From Aurantiochytrium sp. KH105 (lineage: Eukaryota; Sar; Bigyra; Thraustochytrida; Thraustochytriidae), in the NCBI GenBank assembly GCA_003116975.1, contig BGKB01000186.1, positions 1 through 64,000 on the forward strand: a stretch of DNA of 64,000 bases. The letters run 5' to 3'. Shown here in pieces: positions 46,602 through 56,172 of the stretch. Numbering within the stretch: position 1 is the first letter of the stretch; each line of letters opens with the position of its first letter. Position numbers and translations under genes: made by a program. The notes beneath the pieces are model-generated. The model saw only the letters and a program-made list of their open reading frames with translations. It was not told where the DNA came from and did not search any database.

Positions 46602-49600
46602 TTAATTGCTAGCCTCAGGCCCCGTACTGGACGTCATCGATGAAGAACGATTCAGCGATGGCGTGCCGCCCGACGAATACTTTTCAAGCATCTCGATTGT
46701 CTCCGGGGAAAGCGCCAGGCTCTGCTGGTTCCTTCGCGCATAGTAAATTAGACGAGCCACAATCTTGTTCTTCGGGAATCGCTTGAGCAAAATGTTGATT
46801 GCATTCTCGAGCTGCTCCGTAGGGAGTCGAAACAAGATCGGGTAGGCCAGGGTCGCGAGCTTGTCAGCACAAAGTACAAAGCCCTCCCACAAAGTAGGAT
46901 CGTTCCACGTCCAGACCTCGCGTTCCACGAGCTCCGAGAGAACCTCCGCAATGAACTGTTTGATGCTAGGTTGCTCCATAATGCTCCGAAAGACGACCCG
47001 CATGAAGAGAAGCGGCAACTTGTTGTCCTCGCTCTGCATCAGCAGCTCACGAATGACAGTCTCCAGGACATCACGCGTGAAGAACTCTTTTCGCGCAAAG
47101 CACAAGTCGGTCGCGTTTGAAAGCGTCGTCTTGGAAATGTCATCCGACACCGGCGTGTTGACAAACTCCACCATGAGCTCGTCTGGCAAAAGCGGTTGAT
47201 GTTCCTTGTCGTCTTCCTCCGCTTGTTGGTCGATTTCTCCGTCCTCGCCAACTTGGTCGGTGGCGAAGCGCGCGCCGGCAATGATACTGTCGATCGCCGC
47301 TTCCAACGCCTTGACGTCGTCGAGTCGCAAAATGCCCTGCAGATACCTCCGCATTTCCGATCGCGGCAAGGACCCGAGCACGGGAATGACGTACGTGTCA
47401 TCCTGGTCAAACAATGCGGCGCCGCCGTCATCGCTGGTGGCCTTGGCCTGCTCAACGAGTTCAAGACGCTTCTCCCGCGAATCAGACACGGACTCTTGGG
47501 CGAGCAACTTGAGCACGTGCACCATGAACGGGCTTGCGCCGCTCGGATAATCTTGCAGCAACGCAAAGGTTTGCGCCGGACCAATATCACGCGCGAGCAA
47601 TGGCATAAGACCGACAACTCCGTTCTCGAGCACAGTGCGCGTAAGTGTGTCTTCCTCGACTTCGGCGTACACACTCGCATACTCGCGCAAGAGGCTCATC
47701 TTGCACCGGCACAGAGCGACCACGAGCCCGATGCGGCGCTTAATGTCTTTCTCTTTCTCCTTGTCTGAGACCTGTTCCTGCGGGAGGTCGTGATCGAGGC
47801 CTTCATCTTTTTCAAATTCTAGATTGGTTTCCTCTTCCTCCAGTTCATCGGCTGCATCTTCGGCAGCTTGTATCGCTTCTGCGGTACTCTGTTTTCCTCT
47901 CTGGGTCTCGTCTGGCTCTCCTGCACTTTCGTCCACCTCCATTTCCCCATCGCCTTCGGCAGCAACAGCAGCAGCAGAAGAAGACGAAGGTGCTGTGCCA
48001 GCTGCCTCGCCCTTTGCGGCAGCAAGCTCAGCTTCGGATGCTATCATCTGACGGCTTAACGAGTTTTCGGGCCGTGATTTCATGAGCTCGCTTTTTCTGC
48101 AAGAAATGCTTTCTGCAACCTCGGCGTCAGGGGCAGATGACGCATTCAAGACACTGCGGAGCATACCAAGCGCAAAATCATCCACGAGCTTGTGCGCCGA
48201 ATCGTTGAAACTCGGGTAGTCCTTGACCACAACGCGAATGGCACGCGTCGACACACGGTCCACAGAACGCACGCCAAAGTAGGCGAGCAAAAGCAAACAC
48301 GATCCTTGCACAGAGAAGCGGCTAAGTGCGAGATGCCGCAGCGCGTGGAGTCCAAGACCATGATTCTCTGTTTGGCAAAAAGCAACCAAAATTGCAAGGA
48401 CGCCTTCGGGAAGCCTTGGCGCAGCGACGAGCAGTTTTGTCAAGCTCTTGTCTCGCTCCAAAGCCTGCTGACCACTGTCGCTGCGCGCAATGATGGCTTC
48501 GAGCATCATGTAAAAGATATCGTCGTACTCACGAAAGCGAGGCGCATCTTTGACGTCCGCCTGCTGCTTTGCCGAGCGCGATCGAGATGACTTGTCGTAC
48601 GTGTAGCAATGGACCAGCATCGACAAAGCCAAACCGTATCGCGTGGGGAGGTCCTCCGCAATAAAAGAAACAAGATCGGGGCGCAAGTCCATCTTGGCCT
48701 CGGCCTCGTTTCTCATGACAAAATTACAGGCTACGCGAGCGATGAGCACATCTCCGTTTGAAGGAAAGCTTGGTCCCTTGGACGCAGAAAAGAGCGCCAG
48801 CGACGAGACCGGCACGTGGCGCTGGTGTTGAGCCAACATACGTTGTAGCGCCAGGCGACGTGGCTCCAATGTTTGGACGGGGGTGATCTTGGTCGCCACC
48901 TCGGCAGCCGTTTTCTCTCCCTTGAGTCGCGCCGCGCCGCCGCTCCCATGGCGGCCATCATCGGCCCGCAGAGACGCCGCAACTGCGCGGTCAATATATG
49001 TCTCGAACTTGGCAAAGGTTCGGATTGCTTCAGCCTCGAGCTTTTGCACACTCGACTTTGGTGGCGGGCCTGGCAAGTGGTCCATATTGAATATCACGAG
49101 CTCGGCAGCCTCATGTGGGGCCAACGTGTGCAGCGAGCTCATGTCGTCCCACGAAATGGTATTTCGCTGCGGCGGGTACCCCACCTGCCGAAGCTCCTGG
49201 GCGTCAAGGGCCTCCACCATTTCTTGCGTCCGACGACGTTCGCGTTCCTCCTCTTCCTCGCGGCGCTGCCGCTTGCGTGCCTCCAGCTCGGCTTCACGTT
49301 GCAGCCGCTTTTTGATGCGCGCATCGCGCGAGTCTAGAAGCGCAATGGCCTGGTCGGCCTGCGCCTTGGCGCCAATCTGTGACAATGCATCGTGGACGCG
49401 CTGTCGCCACTCTTTGAGGAGATCCCGCCAGCGGTCCTTGAGGAACTCGAGGAGAATGGTGCGCAAATTTTGCACATAACGCAGCTTGTGTGGTGAAACG
49501 CTGTCGTCCGTACCCTCATCCATACGCATCAGATCGGCGCCTGCAAGGAGCTCATCCATGGCCCTTTCGCGGACCGAGGCACGATGCAGGGCGAGGATCT

Positions 49601-50450
49601 GAATGGCGTTAATGAGTGGCACGCAGCGCCGAGCATCGTCTGGGCTAAGGTCGTTGCCTTTCTCTCCGATCTCGCGAAGAGACTTGCAGAGGTTTTCCGC
49701 CATATCCGTTCCAATTCTCTCGAGTTCCACAACAGAGAGGACCGGGTGGTCACGGGGGACATCGCCGAGGGAAAAAGCGTCAGGGCCCGTGTCGGCGCGC
49801 GCCTCTTTGGGGCCACGATGGCGCTCCTGGCTTAGAATAAGCGTCGTCGTGGCATCAGCCAGCAAAAAGGAGAGTGCGATCGTCTTGACCGTGTCAATAA
49901 TTGGCAAGACCTTGGTCTTAGGATCCTGCAGAACACGATTTGCCGCATCCTTTAGCGACAATAGATCGTCGGCAAGGCGTTTGGCCGTTGCTTGATTTGC
50001 TTCATTCTCGTAAAAGGAGTCCTTGCACAAGAGGCCTAGCGCGGGCCGGAACACATTCATGACGGTAACCCAGACCTTGATCTGATTCTTGCTGTTCTTA
50101 TCGTGCACAAGGTAGGTAAGACTGTTGATAAAGGTCGGGATCACATCCTCGCAAACTTTGCAGGCATCCTCGATGAATTTGATCACAAAAAAGCGGACCG
50201 CCGCCTTCTTCTCCAGGTGAAATTCTGCAAAGCTTCCAGCAAAGGAGCGCAGAAGAGACATGGAATCGTCGCGATGCAGCACGATTTCTCGAGCTTCCGT
50301 GAGAAACTGCAATTTCTCGGCGGGCTTGCTCGCCGTCTTGGCGCTTTCGAGGGCCTCAATCACCTCGCTGCGCAGATCAAACTCATTCTCGCCAAGGCTC
50401 GCGCCGCTCGGGCTGGGCGGCGCGCCCACGGACCCTGGTGAGTCCATCAT
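46602..50450 (-). CDS. SYMPK: Symplekin (Pta1), mRNA 3'-end processing scaffold
   Basis: 1,282 residues. The N-terminal HEAT/ARM-like region (about 25-330) matches the symplekin N-terminal domain, and the C-terminal domain (about 1,085-1,250) carries FVNTPVSDDISKTTLSNATD, LCFARKEFFTRDVLETVI, LPLLFMRVVFRSI and LWEGFVLCADKLATLAYP, the signature of Symplekin_C. A long charged middle includes a Glu/Asp-rich stretch (about 780-900). Symplekin bridges CPSF and CstF in cleavage/polyadenylation and histone mRNA processing in the nucleus. The second in-frame ATG (one codon on) is equally usable. Intronless. Confidence 0.9.
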   Translation of the reverse strand: MMDSPGSVGAPPSPSGASLGENEFDLRSEVIEALESAKTASKPAEKLQFLTEAREIVLHRDDSMSLLRSFAGSFAEFHLEKKAAVRFFVIKFIEDACKVCEDVIPTFINSLTYLVHDKNSKNQIKVWVTVMNVFRPALGLLCKDSFYENEANQATAKRLADDLLSLKDAANRVLQDPKTKVLPIIDTVKTIALSFLLADATTTLILSQERHRGPKEARADTGPDAFSLGDVPRDHPVLSVVELERIGTDMAENLCKSLREIGEKGNDLSPDDARRCVPLINAIQILALHRASVRERAMDELLAGADLMRMDEGTDDSVSPHKLRYVQNLRTILLEFLKDRWRDLLKEWRQRVHDALSQIGAKAQADQAIALLDSRDARIKKRLQREAELEARKRQRREEEEERERRRTQEMVEALDAQELRQVGYPPQRNTISWDDMSSLHTLAPHEAAELVIFNMDHLPGPPPKSSVQKLEAEAIRTFAKFETYIDRAVAASLRADDGRHGSGGAARLKGEKTAAEVATKITPVQTLEPRRLALQRMLAQHQRHVPVSSLALFSASKGPSFPSNGDVLIARVACNFVMRNEAEAKMDLRPDLVSFIAEDLPTRYGLALSMLVHCYTYDKSSRSRSAKQQADVKDAPRFREYDDIFYMMLEAIIARSDSGQQALERDKSLTKLLVAAPRLPEGVLAILVAFCQTENHGLGLHALRHLALSRFSVQGSCLLLLAYFGVRSVDRVSTRAIRVVVKDYPSFNDSAHKLVDDFALGMLRSVLNASSAPDAEVAESISCRKSELMKSRPENSLSRQMIASEAELAAAKGEAAGTAPSSSSAAAVAAEGDGEMEVDESAGEPDETQRGKQSTAEAIQAAEDAADELEEEETNLEFEKDEGLDHDLPQEQVSDKEKEKDIKRRIGLVVALCRCKMSLLREYASVYAEVEEDTLTRTVLENGVVGLMPLLARDIGPAQTFALLQDYPSGASPFMVHVLKLLAQESVSDSREKRLELVEQAKATSDDGGAALFDQDDTYVIPVLGSLPRSEMRRYLQGILRLDDVKALEAAIDSIIAGARFATDQVGEDGEIDQQAEEDDKEHQPLLPDELMVEFVNTPVSDDISKTTLSNATDLCFARKEFFTRDVLETVIRELLMQSEDNKLPLLFMRVVFRSIMEQPSIKQFIAEVLSELVEREVWTWNDPTLWEGFVLCADKLATLAYPILFRLPTEQLENAINILLKRFPKNKIVARLIYYARRNQQSLALSPETIEMLEKYSSGGTPSLNRSSSMTSSTGPEASN

Positions 50451-51664
50451 CGTCGCTGGCGTCGCGACGCCCCGCGAGCCAAGCTACGCCAAGCTACGCC
50501 AAGCTACGCCAAGCCAGCCAAGGGAGGGCTTTGTTCTCGAGCCCGGCCCTGTCGATGGAGGGCCGCTGCGACGAGGGCCAGACAGACGTTTGTGGCTCGC
50601 GCGACGCCACGTCGACCTGCCCCGCGCCGCGACGGAGGGACGCGGACGAAGGCGGCGCCGCTAGCCCGCTGCCTCGGCGCGCCTGTCACGGCTCTGCTGG
50701 CGCGCGGTCGCGTGGCTCGAGCCGCAACGACGAAAGAAGATCGGGCGCGAAGCCTCGAAGGGACCCAAAGGGCCCATGCCACTGTTAGGTCTCTTATACC
50801 AAAACGTACCCCCAGCGCAGAAGAGAGAAGCACGCGATGAAAAGAAAACAGGAGCGAGCGACATGCGAGCGGAACACTCGCGAGAGGTCGGGAGTTGGTG
50901 ACTTGTTGCAGCTTGAGGCTGAAGTGTTGGAAGTCGGATGGACGGCTTGATTGGCTGGTTGGTGGGTTGGTGGTGGTGGGGCTCTGCGATGCGATGCGAC
51001 GCTGCGCGCTCCAGGCTTCCTACTCCCAACGGCTCTAGCTTTCCTGTTTTCTGCTCGCTGACCTTAAACTCTTTCTTTTGTGTGCGGGGTGGCCAATCGT
51101 TCTGACTTGCTAAAGAGGGAGTCGAACACACATAAATAATTTCGAAACCGAGAACGGGGCGAGCGACTGCGACGTGAAATGGGTGAACAAATGTAGAAAT
51201 TGTCCGAGTCTGTTCGTCACTCGCGTTTGAGCCCCGAACGAGAGGCAGGCAGAGAAAGTTTGACAAATGCGGGGCATAACGATTCGCGAAGAGCTCCGGA
51301 CAACCTTGTACGCTTCCGACATGGCTTTCAGTTTCATCCGTCCATTCGTCGACACCGCCTCTTCAAGCCGTTGAACGGACGATCGCTCAGCTCAATTTTG
51401 ATGGCCAACGCTTTTCTTTTATAGGACGGCATGGAAACCCCTCAAGTGACGCATAGAAAAGCCTTTTGGTAAGCCTGGGTCACAAGAGTTTTCGAATCGA
51501 CGCTGTACTATCCAGCGTCGTGTCCGGAAGTAGTGATAACTCTTGAGTCAGACTCGAGAGGTGAGTGTGAGGCCTGGCAAAGACGAATTACATCTTGTAC
51601 GTCCTGTGCTGTCCGTCGTGGACCAACACAACGTGCAAGCGCATGCAGAGCAGGCACGAAGGAC
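50451..51664. promoter_or_regulatory. Divergent intergenic region with a short tandem repeat
   Basis: 1.2 kb. It includes three perfect copies of AAGCTACGCC at 50481-50510, immediately upstream of the symplekin start. The remainder has no supported gene. Confidence 0.5.
50479..50514. repeat. 10-bp tandem repeat, three copies (AAGCTACGCC)
   Basis: Three exact copies directly upstream of the symplekin ATG, probably in its 5' leader or promoter. Confidence 0.85.
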
Positions 51665-53392
51665 ATGCTCTGGACTGCGTCCAGAACCGATGAGGAGGGA
51701 TACGTATCGTCATCTGATGATGAGGAGGAGCTTCGATTCGGAGGCAAAACATTCCAGCGTATGGCGCTGGAATGGATTCTCCTCGGAAATGCTCGGACCG
51801 ACCCAACCATCGACAACGTCGTCTTTTATAGCTCGGCAGCAGAGCTTTTAGTCGTGTTCGTCGATGCTGCAGTACTTGCCTTTCGACTACTCATGTACTC
51901 GAGCGTGGGAATCGTATCGAGCTTCGTATTTTGGTTTTCGGTTACGCAAGACAAATACTTGAACTTTTTGCGCGCAAATGCCACAGCCCACGAAGTGATC
52001 AACATCCCAGATGACAAACAAGGCCCTTTCTTTCGTGCCTTCTTACCACATTGGGATGTTGTGTGGGCATTCTACTTTCCAGTCGCAAGCCTCATGTTTC
52101 TTGTGCCGAAAAAACGGCAATCCGCGCTTATTGTTGTTCTCACCATCATCTCGTCGCTAATTGGGCATGCCATATCTCGTTTCTACGCGTCTGAGCTGAT
52201 TGGCGAGCTCTTTCCGATTCTTATCTGGCCTTTCAACGTACTCATGGTCATGGGAAGTCGACGCGGCCAGCTTGGATTCATGTTCCAGCAGCTCATGGCC
52301 TTTCTTATTGGGTTGTCCGTGTCCCTCACGCGAGGATGGACTCACAAGTTCATTCCAGGAAGCGACTCGGAACGACGAGGGAGCCAAGTTGACACGGAAA
52401 GAATCATCGAGTTAGTCGTCATTTTCCCCGTCCTCCGAGAGCTGAGCTACGCAATTATCAAGCACAGTGCAAGGAGTTTGGCTCTCCACAAAGAGCATTT
52501 TGGTGCAGACCGACGCTTCACGTGGTTGTTTGTTTTGTGGTTTCAATATGCCAGCGCGCTCTACGTGCGAATCATGTTCTTCCGATTCCAGACGGATTCG
52601 ACATTCGCTGGCTTGCTCATCTTTCAGAGCCTTATGGAGGTGTCTCTTCGCCTGACTGCGCCGTACCGGGGCATTTGGATGGTTAATGCTCTGGAGAGAC
52701 TTCAATCTTCATTACAGTTTAGTCCGTTCTGTACTCGATGTTTAACGCGACTTTTCGAGGGTCAAGTACAGCATGCGAGCAGCGTCAGCGATGCGGACGG
52801 GCACGCGGGTCAAGTTCGGCGCGGGCGACAAAGCAGCGTCGATCTGCTTGTCGGACCTCGCGCAGGACCTTTGAAGAAACTAACAACTGCAAGGACCCTG
52901 CACAGGTCGCAGCGTTGGTTTGCAATTCCCCTTGTCGGGGAAATGCTTACAGAGTACGCAGCCATCATCACAGGTTCACTGCTAGTGATCACATTCCGTC
53001 AAGACCTCCTTCGGTTCCCGATAGAGTACTACGCTGGTCTTGAGGAACCTTTTGACACAGATCGGGACACCATTATTAATGATGCGGCTTCAAACGCAAT
53101 TTGGCAGGTCGTTGCCGAGCTCGTTGTGGATTCTATTTGCATAAGCATCGAAAAGCAGCGTGGCTTTGATCTGGCGTGGGTATTCAATCACCGTCACCGG
53201 TATTTTGCGCTCATGTTCTTCGCGGCAACGTGGTTTGGCAACGTGGCACTCGGGCTGATCATCTCTGCTGGAGGCGATCGCTTTGCCAATTGCGCAGGTG
53301 AGAACATGTGCATGTGTGCTGCTGATAAAAATGGTGGCCTCGACGAATTCGGCCTTCGCCAACTATATTGCGATTATTTTCAAGATACTTGA
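51665..53392 (+). CDS. Polytopic membrane protein of unknown family
   Basis: 575 residues from the ATG at 51665. The N-terminus is acidic (SSSDDEEELRFGG). About eight to ten hydrophobic segments follow, e.g. around 60-100, 135-160, 170-205, 240-255, 295-320, 415-440 and 510-530 (the last with a glycine-rich GNVALGLIISAGG). A basic linker (about 370-400) separates the two halves. The final tail has a Cys cluster (CAGENMCMCAADKNGG). No family signature is recognised; channel, transporter or receptor cannot be told. Confidence 0.7.
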   Translation: MLWTASRTDEEGYVSSSDDEEELRFGGKTFQRMALEWILLGNARTDPTIDNVVFYSSAAELLVVFVDAAVLAFRLLMYSSVGIVSSFVFWFSVTQDKYLNFLRANATAHEVINIPDDKQGPFFRAFLPHWDVVWAFYFPVASLMFLVPKKRQSALIVVLTIISSLIGHAISRFYASELIGELFPILIWPFNVLMVMGSRRGQLGFMFQQLMAFLIGLSVSLTRGWTHKFIPGSDSERRGSQVDTERIIELVVIFPVLRELSYAIIKHSARSLALHKEHFGADRRFTWLFVLWFQYASALYVRIMFFRFQTDSTFAGLLIFQSLMEVSLRLTAPYRGIWMVNALERLQSSLQFSPFCTRCLTRLFEGQVQHASSVSDADGHAGQVRRGRQSSVDLLVGPRAGPLKKLTTARTLHRSQRWFAIPLVGEMLTEYAAIITGSLLVITFRQDLLRFPIEYYAGLEEPFDTDRDTIINDAASNAIWQVVAELVVDSICISIEKQRGFDLAWVFNHRHRYFALMFFAATWFGNVALGLIISAGGDRFANCAGENMCMCAADKNGGLDEFGLRQLYCDYFQDT

Positions 53393-53692
53393 GCACCAAT
53401 GCGACCTGTAATTCTGTCTTTTATCCTCTCATTCCTTTTTCGCTTCTTCTTCTTCCGCTACTTCTTCCCGGCACGCGGTCTCGCACAAGGTTTGCAGTGC
53501 TCGATTCGTCGTTGTCCAATAAAGATCGATCGATCCACATGGACCGGGACGATTCTCAGCACACAACCTTGAAAAAAATAGAAAAAGACCTGTCTCCAAG
53601 CCTCTTAAAATCAGATTGTCGTTCGCTGGCGCATACGACTAATCGAGACCCTAAGCCGGCTTTCCACTATCTTTGACAAGCATGTGACCGAT
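53393..53692. other. Convergent 3' flanks, nothing seen
   Basis: 300 bp between convergent genes; T/C-rich near 53430-53460. Confidence 0.4.
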
Positions 53693-54061
53693 CTATTCGA
53701 GTTTGAGACGATGCCAGCGAACAAGATGTCGCTCGTTGAACCTCCAGGCACATACATTAGCGCAAAGCAATAGCAGAAGAAGCGCAAAGAGCAAGAGATT
53801 TCCGTCCATACCATACCATTTGAGATGCGGGGCCTTCATAAAGCCCTCATCCACAAAATTCTTGTGTTCCGGAGGTATCGCTCTATGGTCAGCTTCTTCG
53901 CCTTCAAAGGCCTCAGCACCTTTTTGTCAACGTACTCGCAAATAGTGCTGCATATCCCTGTACAAGCGCACCGGATCTTGCACAGCCGTCGCGAGCTGCG
54001 CAGTCAGCTCGGCAAGGCCCGCCGGCACCGTCGCGAGCGTCGCCGTCGTGGTCGTCGCCAT
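53693..54061 (-). CDS. Tiny spliced protein with an LYR motif and one membrane helix (97 aa)
   Basis: Too short to stand out. ATG at 54061; exon 1 54061-53936 encodes a basic/Ala-rich start then VQDPVRLYRDMQHYLR, which carries LYR as in mitochondrial LYR proteins. A GTACGT donor follows; the proposed intron is 53935-53861 (75 nt, ending CACAAG), the same size class and donor as the other introns here, and it removes an in-frame stop. Exon 2 (53860-53693) reads NFVDEGFMKAPHLKWYGMDG then a strongly hydrophobic helix LLLFALLLLLLC and a basic tail ending RLKLE. The two parts are in phase. Splice sites are inferred, so boundaries may be wrong. Divergent from CWC25. Confidence 0.45.
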
Positions 54062-54490
54062 CCTCTCGCTCCGAGGACGTGCGACCTCGTGTTCTCCGTA
54101 AAAAGGTGAGGAAAAAGCGGCCCGTCCGCCGTCTCGCACGTCGCTGGCTGGACGCTCTGCTGCAGACCTTGCTCCGGCGCGGCGCGCGTCCCGGGGGGCG
54201 TTTTCTTCTCCGCGCAAGCGATGAGAGACTGCCCCACGAGCGAGCTCTGTCTGTCTGTCAAGAAGCTCGTCGAAAGGGCCCCATAGTTCAACCTCGTTTA
54301 ACCATAAGCAGAAGGCGAGAACCCCACGTCGCCGCGCCAGACCCTCGCGCGCCGCCAGACCCCGAACGAACGGCGCGCGCTGGGCTGCTCTGCCGCCTCG
54401 CGTCTGCCGCAGCGCGTCTGCCGCCTCGCGTCTGCCGCAGCGCGCGGGCGCGCGGGCGCGCGGGCGTGAAAGCACGGCCGCGAGGGAACC
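54062..54490. promoter_or_regulatory. CWC25 upstream region with GC tandem repeats
   Basis: 430 bp shared upstream region of the tiny gene and CWC25. GC-rich; contains the tandem repeat at 54389-54466. No gene. Confidence 0.5.
54389..54466. repeat. Two exact 28-bp repeats then three 8-bp GCGCGGGC units
   Basis: 54389-54416 and 54417-54444 are identical 28-mers (starting TCTGCCGCCTCGCG), followed by GCGCGGGC three times. Immediately upstream of the CWC25 ATG at 54491, so probably in its 5' leader/promoter. Confidence 0.85.
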
Positions 54491-56077
54491 ATGAGCAAGG
54501 CGCCGAGGGCCTTCTTGGCGACCAAGAGCTGGCACACGGGCAACAAGAACAACCTGGAACGCGTCAAGGAGCGCGAGCAAAAGGACGCCGCAGAGAGGAA
54601 GAAGCTCTTGGAGCTGCAAAAGGAACTTGCCGAGGAACGCGAACATGAGCGCTTCGAGGAGCTCCAGGAAAAGTCGGGCCTCAAGGTCCGCGACGTCAAG
54701 GCCAAACAAAAACTATCCTGGATGTATCGGGGACCGCAGCAGACGGATGAGGAGCGCGCCAAAGAAGCAGAAGCGGTCCTTCTTGGTGAGAAGGAGGCAT
54801 CGCTCGACAAAAAGGGCGGAGACGCATCCGATGACAAGGCTGCAGAGAAAACGATAAACGATCGAGACGTTATTGGCTCACTTTGGCTGCAAGGAAAGGC
54901 CTCTGCTGAAAATGAAGCCTTTCATTTGCGGCACGAGGATCCGCTTGCCGGATACGTCATGAGCAGTAACCCAAGTGCGCAGTCTCTGTCATCGTCACGC
55001 GACAGTCGCTCAAAAAGACACGAGTCCAAGAAAAGGAAGCGTCATCGTAAGGAACACCGTAGACAGCTTTCCGACGCAGATGCGAGCGGCAGCGATAGTG
55101 ATAGCGATAGCCACGAAGACGAACGCTCAAGCCAAGGCAGAGGGAGGAAGCGAAAGAGTTCGAAGAAATCGGCGTCCAGGAAGCACCGAAAATCGAGCAA
55201 AAAATCGAAAAAGTCAAGTAGCAAGAGTAGCAATAGCAAGTCAAAGAAAAGGAGTAAAGAACCCCGCCACAAGCGGAGTCGGAGTAGCCGCCGCGATAGT
55301 CGTAGCGACAGCAACAGCGATAGCGAAAGTCATAGCAGCAGTGCCAGTGATAGCGACACTGGATCCCAGCGTGGCAGATCGAAAAGCTCGCGCCGTGGTT
55401 CTTCTCGACGCCACCATCGCAAGGAGCATCGCGGGTCTTCAAGATCTCGCCTCGATTCTGACCGCCATCGCAAGCATGAAGATCTCGAGCGGTCGAAATA
55501 TCAAAGCGACGCCAAGAATGATGGGGGGGAGCGGAGGTCTAGATCATCGCAACCCTTTGGGCCCGCTGCGGAGCCGCCGGGCTCGCGATCCTCTTTGCCC
55601 GATCGTCCTGTCGTCCCACCTGGCTACGGGTTACAACTGACGGGGCCCGGGGCATCTTCGGCCGCGCCTCAACGGCGAGAAAGCGAGGATACCTCGCTCG
55701 GGCCAAGTGCCGAAATGATTGCTAGTCGCACAGAGTACTTGGAAAGGATGCGCGAGAAGAAGTCCGCAGGGAGCAGCCGAGCGTTGAGGCCAGAAGAACG
55801 CCGACAGGGTAGCAGATTTGGCCCGCCTGTATCGCATGCCGATCGCGTCACACGTTTGCGCGAGATGGAAGATGCTGGGCGCCATAACGAAGAATTTCGT
55901 AAAGCGGAGCTCGAACGGTCACGGAAGCGGCGTGCAGCCGAGGCAGAAGAGGAGAGCAAGCCCATTGCCAAGCTCGAAGTCTCTCAGACCGCCAAACTTG
56001 TGCAGTCTGATTTGAAGGCGGACGCCACGCTTGCTGATCGACTACGCTCTAAGCGGGGTGGAGCAGACCAATTTTGA
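54491..56077 (+). CDS. CWC25: Pre-mRNA splicing factor CWC25
   Basis: 528 residues. The N-terminal CIR-N/CWC25 domain (about 10-80) has KSWHTGNKNNLERVKEREQK and KLSWMYRGP, which are nearly family-specific. Then a Ser/Arg- and Lys-rich tail (about 160-330: RSRSSRRDSRSDSNSDSESH) and a conserved-looking C-terminal part (about 385-520, EMIASRTEYLERMREKKSAG, RVTRLREMEDAGRHNEEFR) as in metazoan CWC25. CWC25 joins the spliceosome at the first step with Prp2 and Yju2. Nuclear. Adjacent to a kinesin gene, which ends toward it. Confidence 0.93.
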   Translation: MSKAPRAFLATKSWHTGNKNNLERVKEREQKDAAERKKLLELQKELAEEREHERFEELQEKSGLKVRDVKAKQKLSWMYRGPQQTDEERAKEAEAVLLGEKEASLDKKGGDASDDKAAEKTINDRDVIGSLWLQGKASAENEAFHLRHEDPLAGYVMSSNPSAQSLSSSRDSRSKRHESKKRKRHRKEHRRQLSDADASGSDSDSDSHEDERSSQGRGRKRKSSKKSASRKHRKSSKKSKKSSSKSSNSKSKKRSKEPRHKRSRSSRRDSRSDSNSDSESHSSSASDSDTGSQRGRSKSSRRGSSRRHHRKEHRGSSRSRLDSDRHRKHEDLERSKYQSDAKNDGGERRSRSSQPFGPAAEPPGSRSSLPDRPVVPPGYGLQLTGPGASSAAPQRRESEDTSLGPSAEMIASRTEYLERMREKKSAGSSRALRPEERRQGSRFGPPVSHADRVTRLREMEDAGRHNEEFRKAELERSRKRRAAEAEEESKPIAKLEVSQTAKLVQSDLKADATLADRLRSKRGGADQF

Positions 56078-56172
56078 TCGTGTGTTTGGGGGAGGGGGCT
56101 GGAGAGAGAGAGAGAGATCTATCCAAAAGGGCGAAGGGCCAAGATAAATCATAAAAAGTAGTGCCAAATGAT

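Noticed and set aside
53927-54709. 260-residue minus-strand frame upstream of CWC25
   Set aside because: Most of it is antisense to the CWC25 N-terminus and GC-repeat sequence; only its first-exon end at 54061-53936 is kept as the tiny gene.
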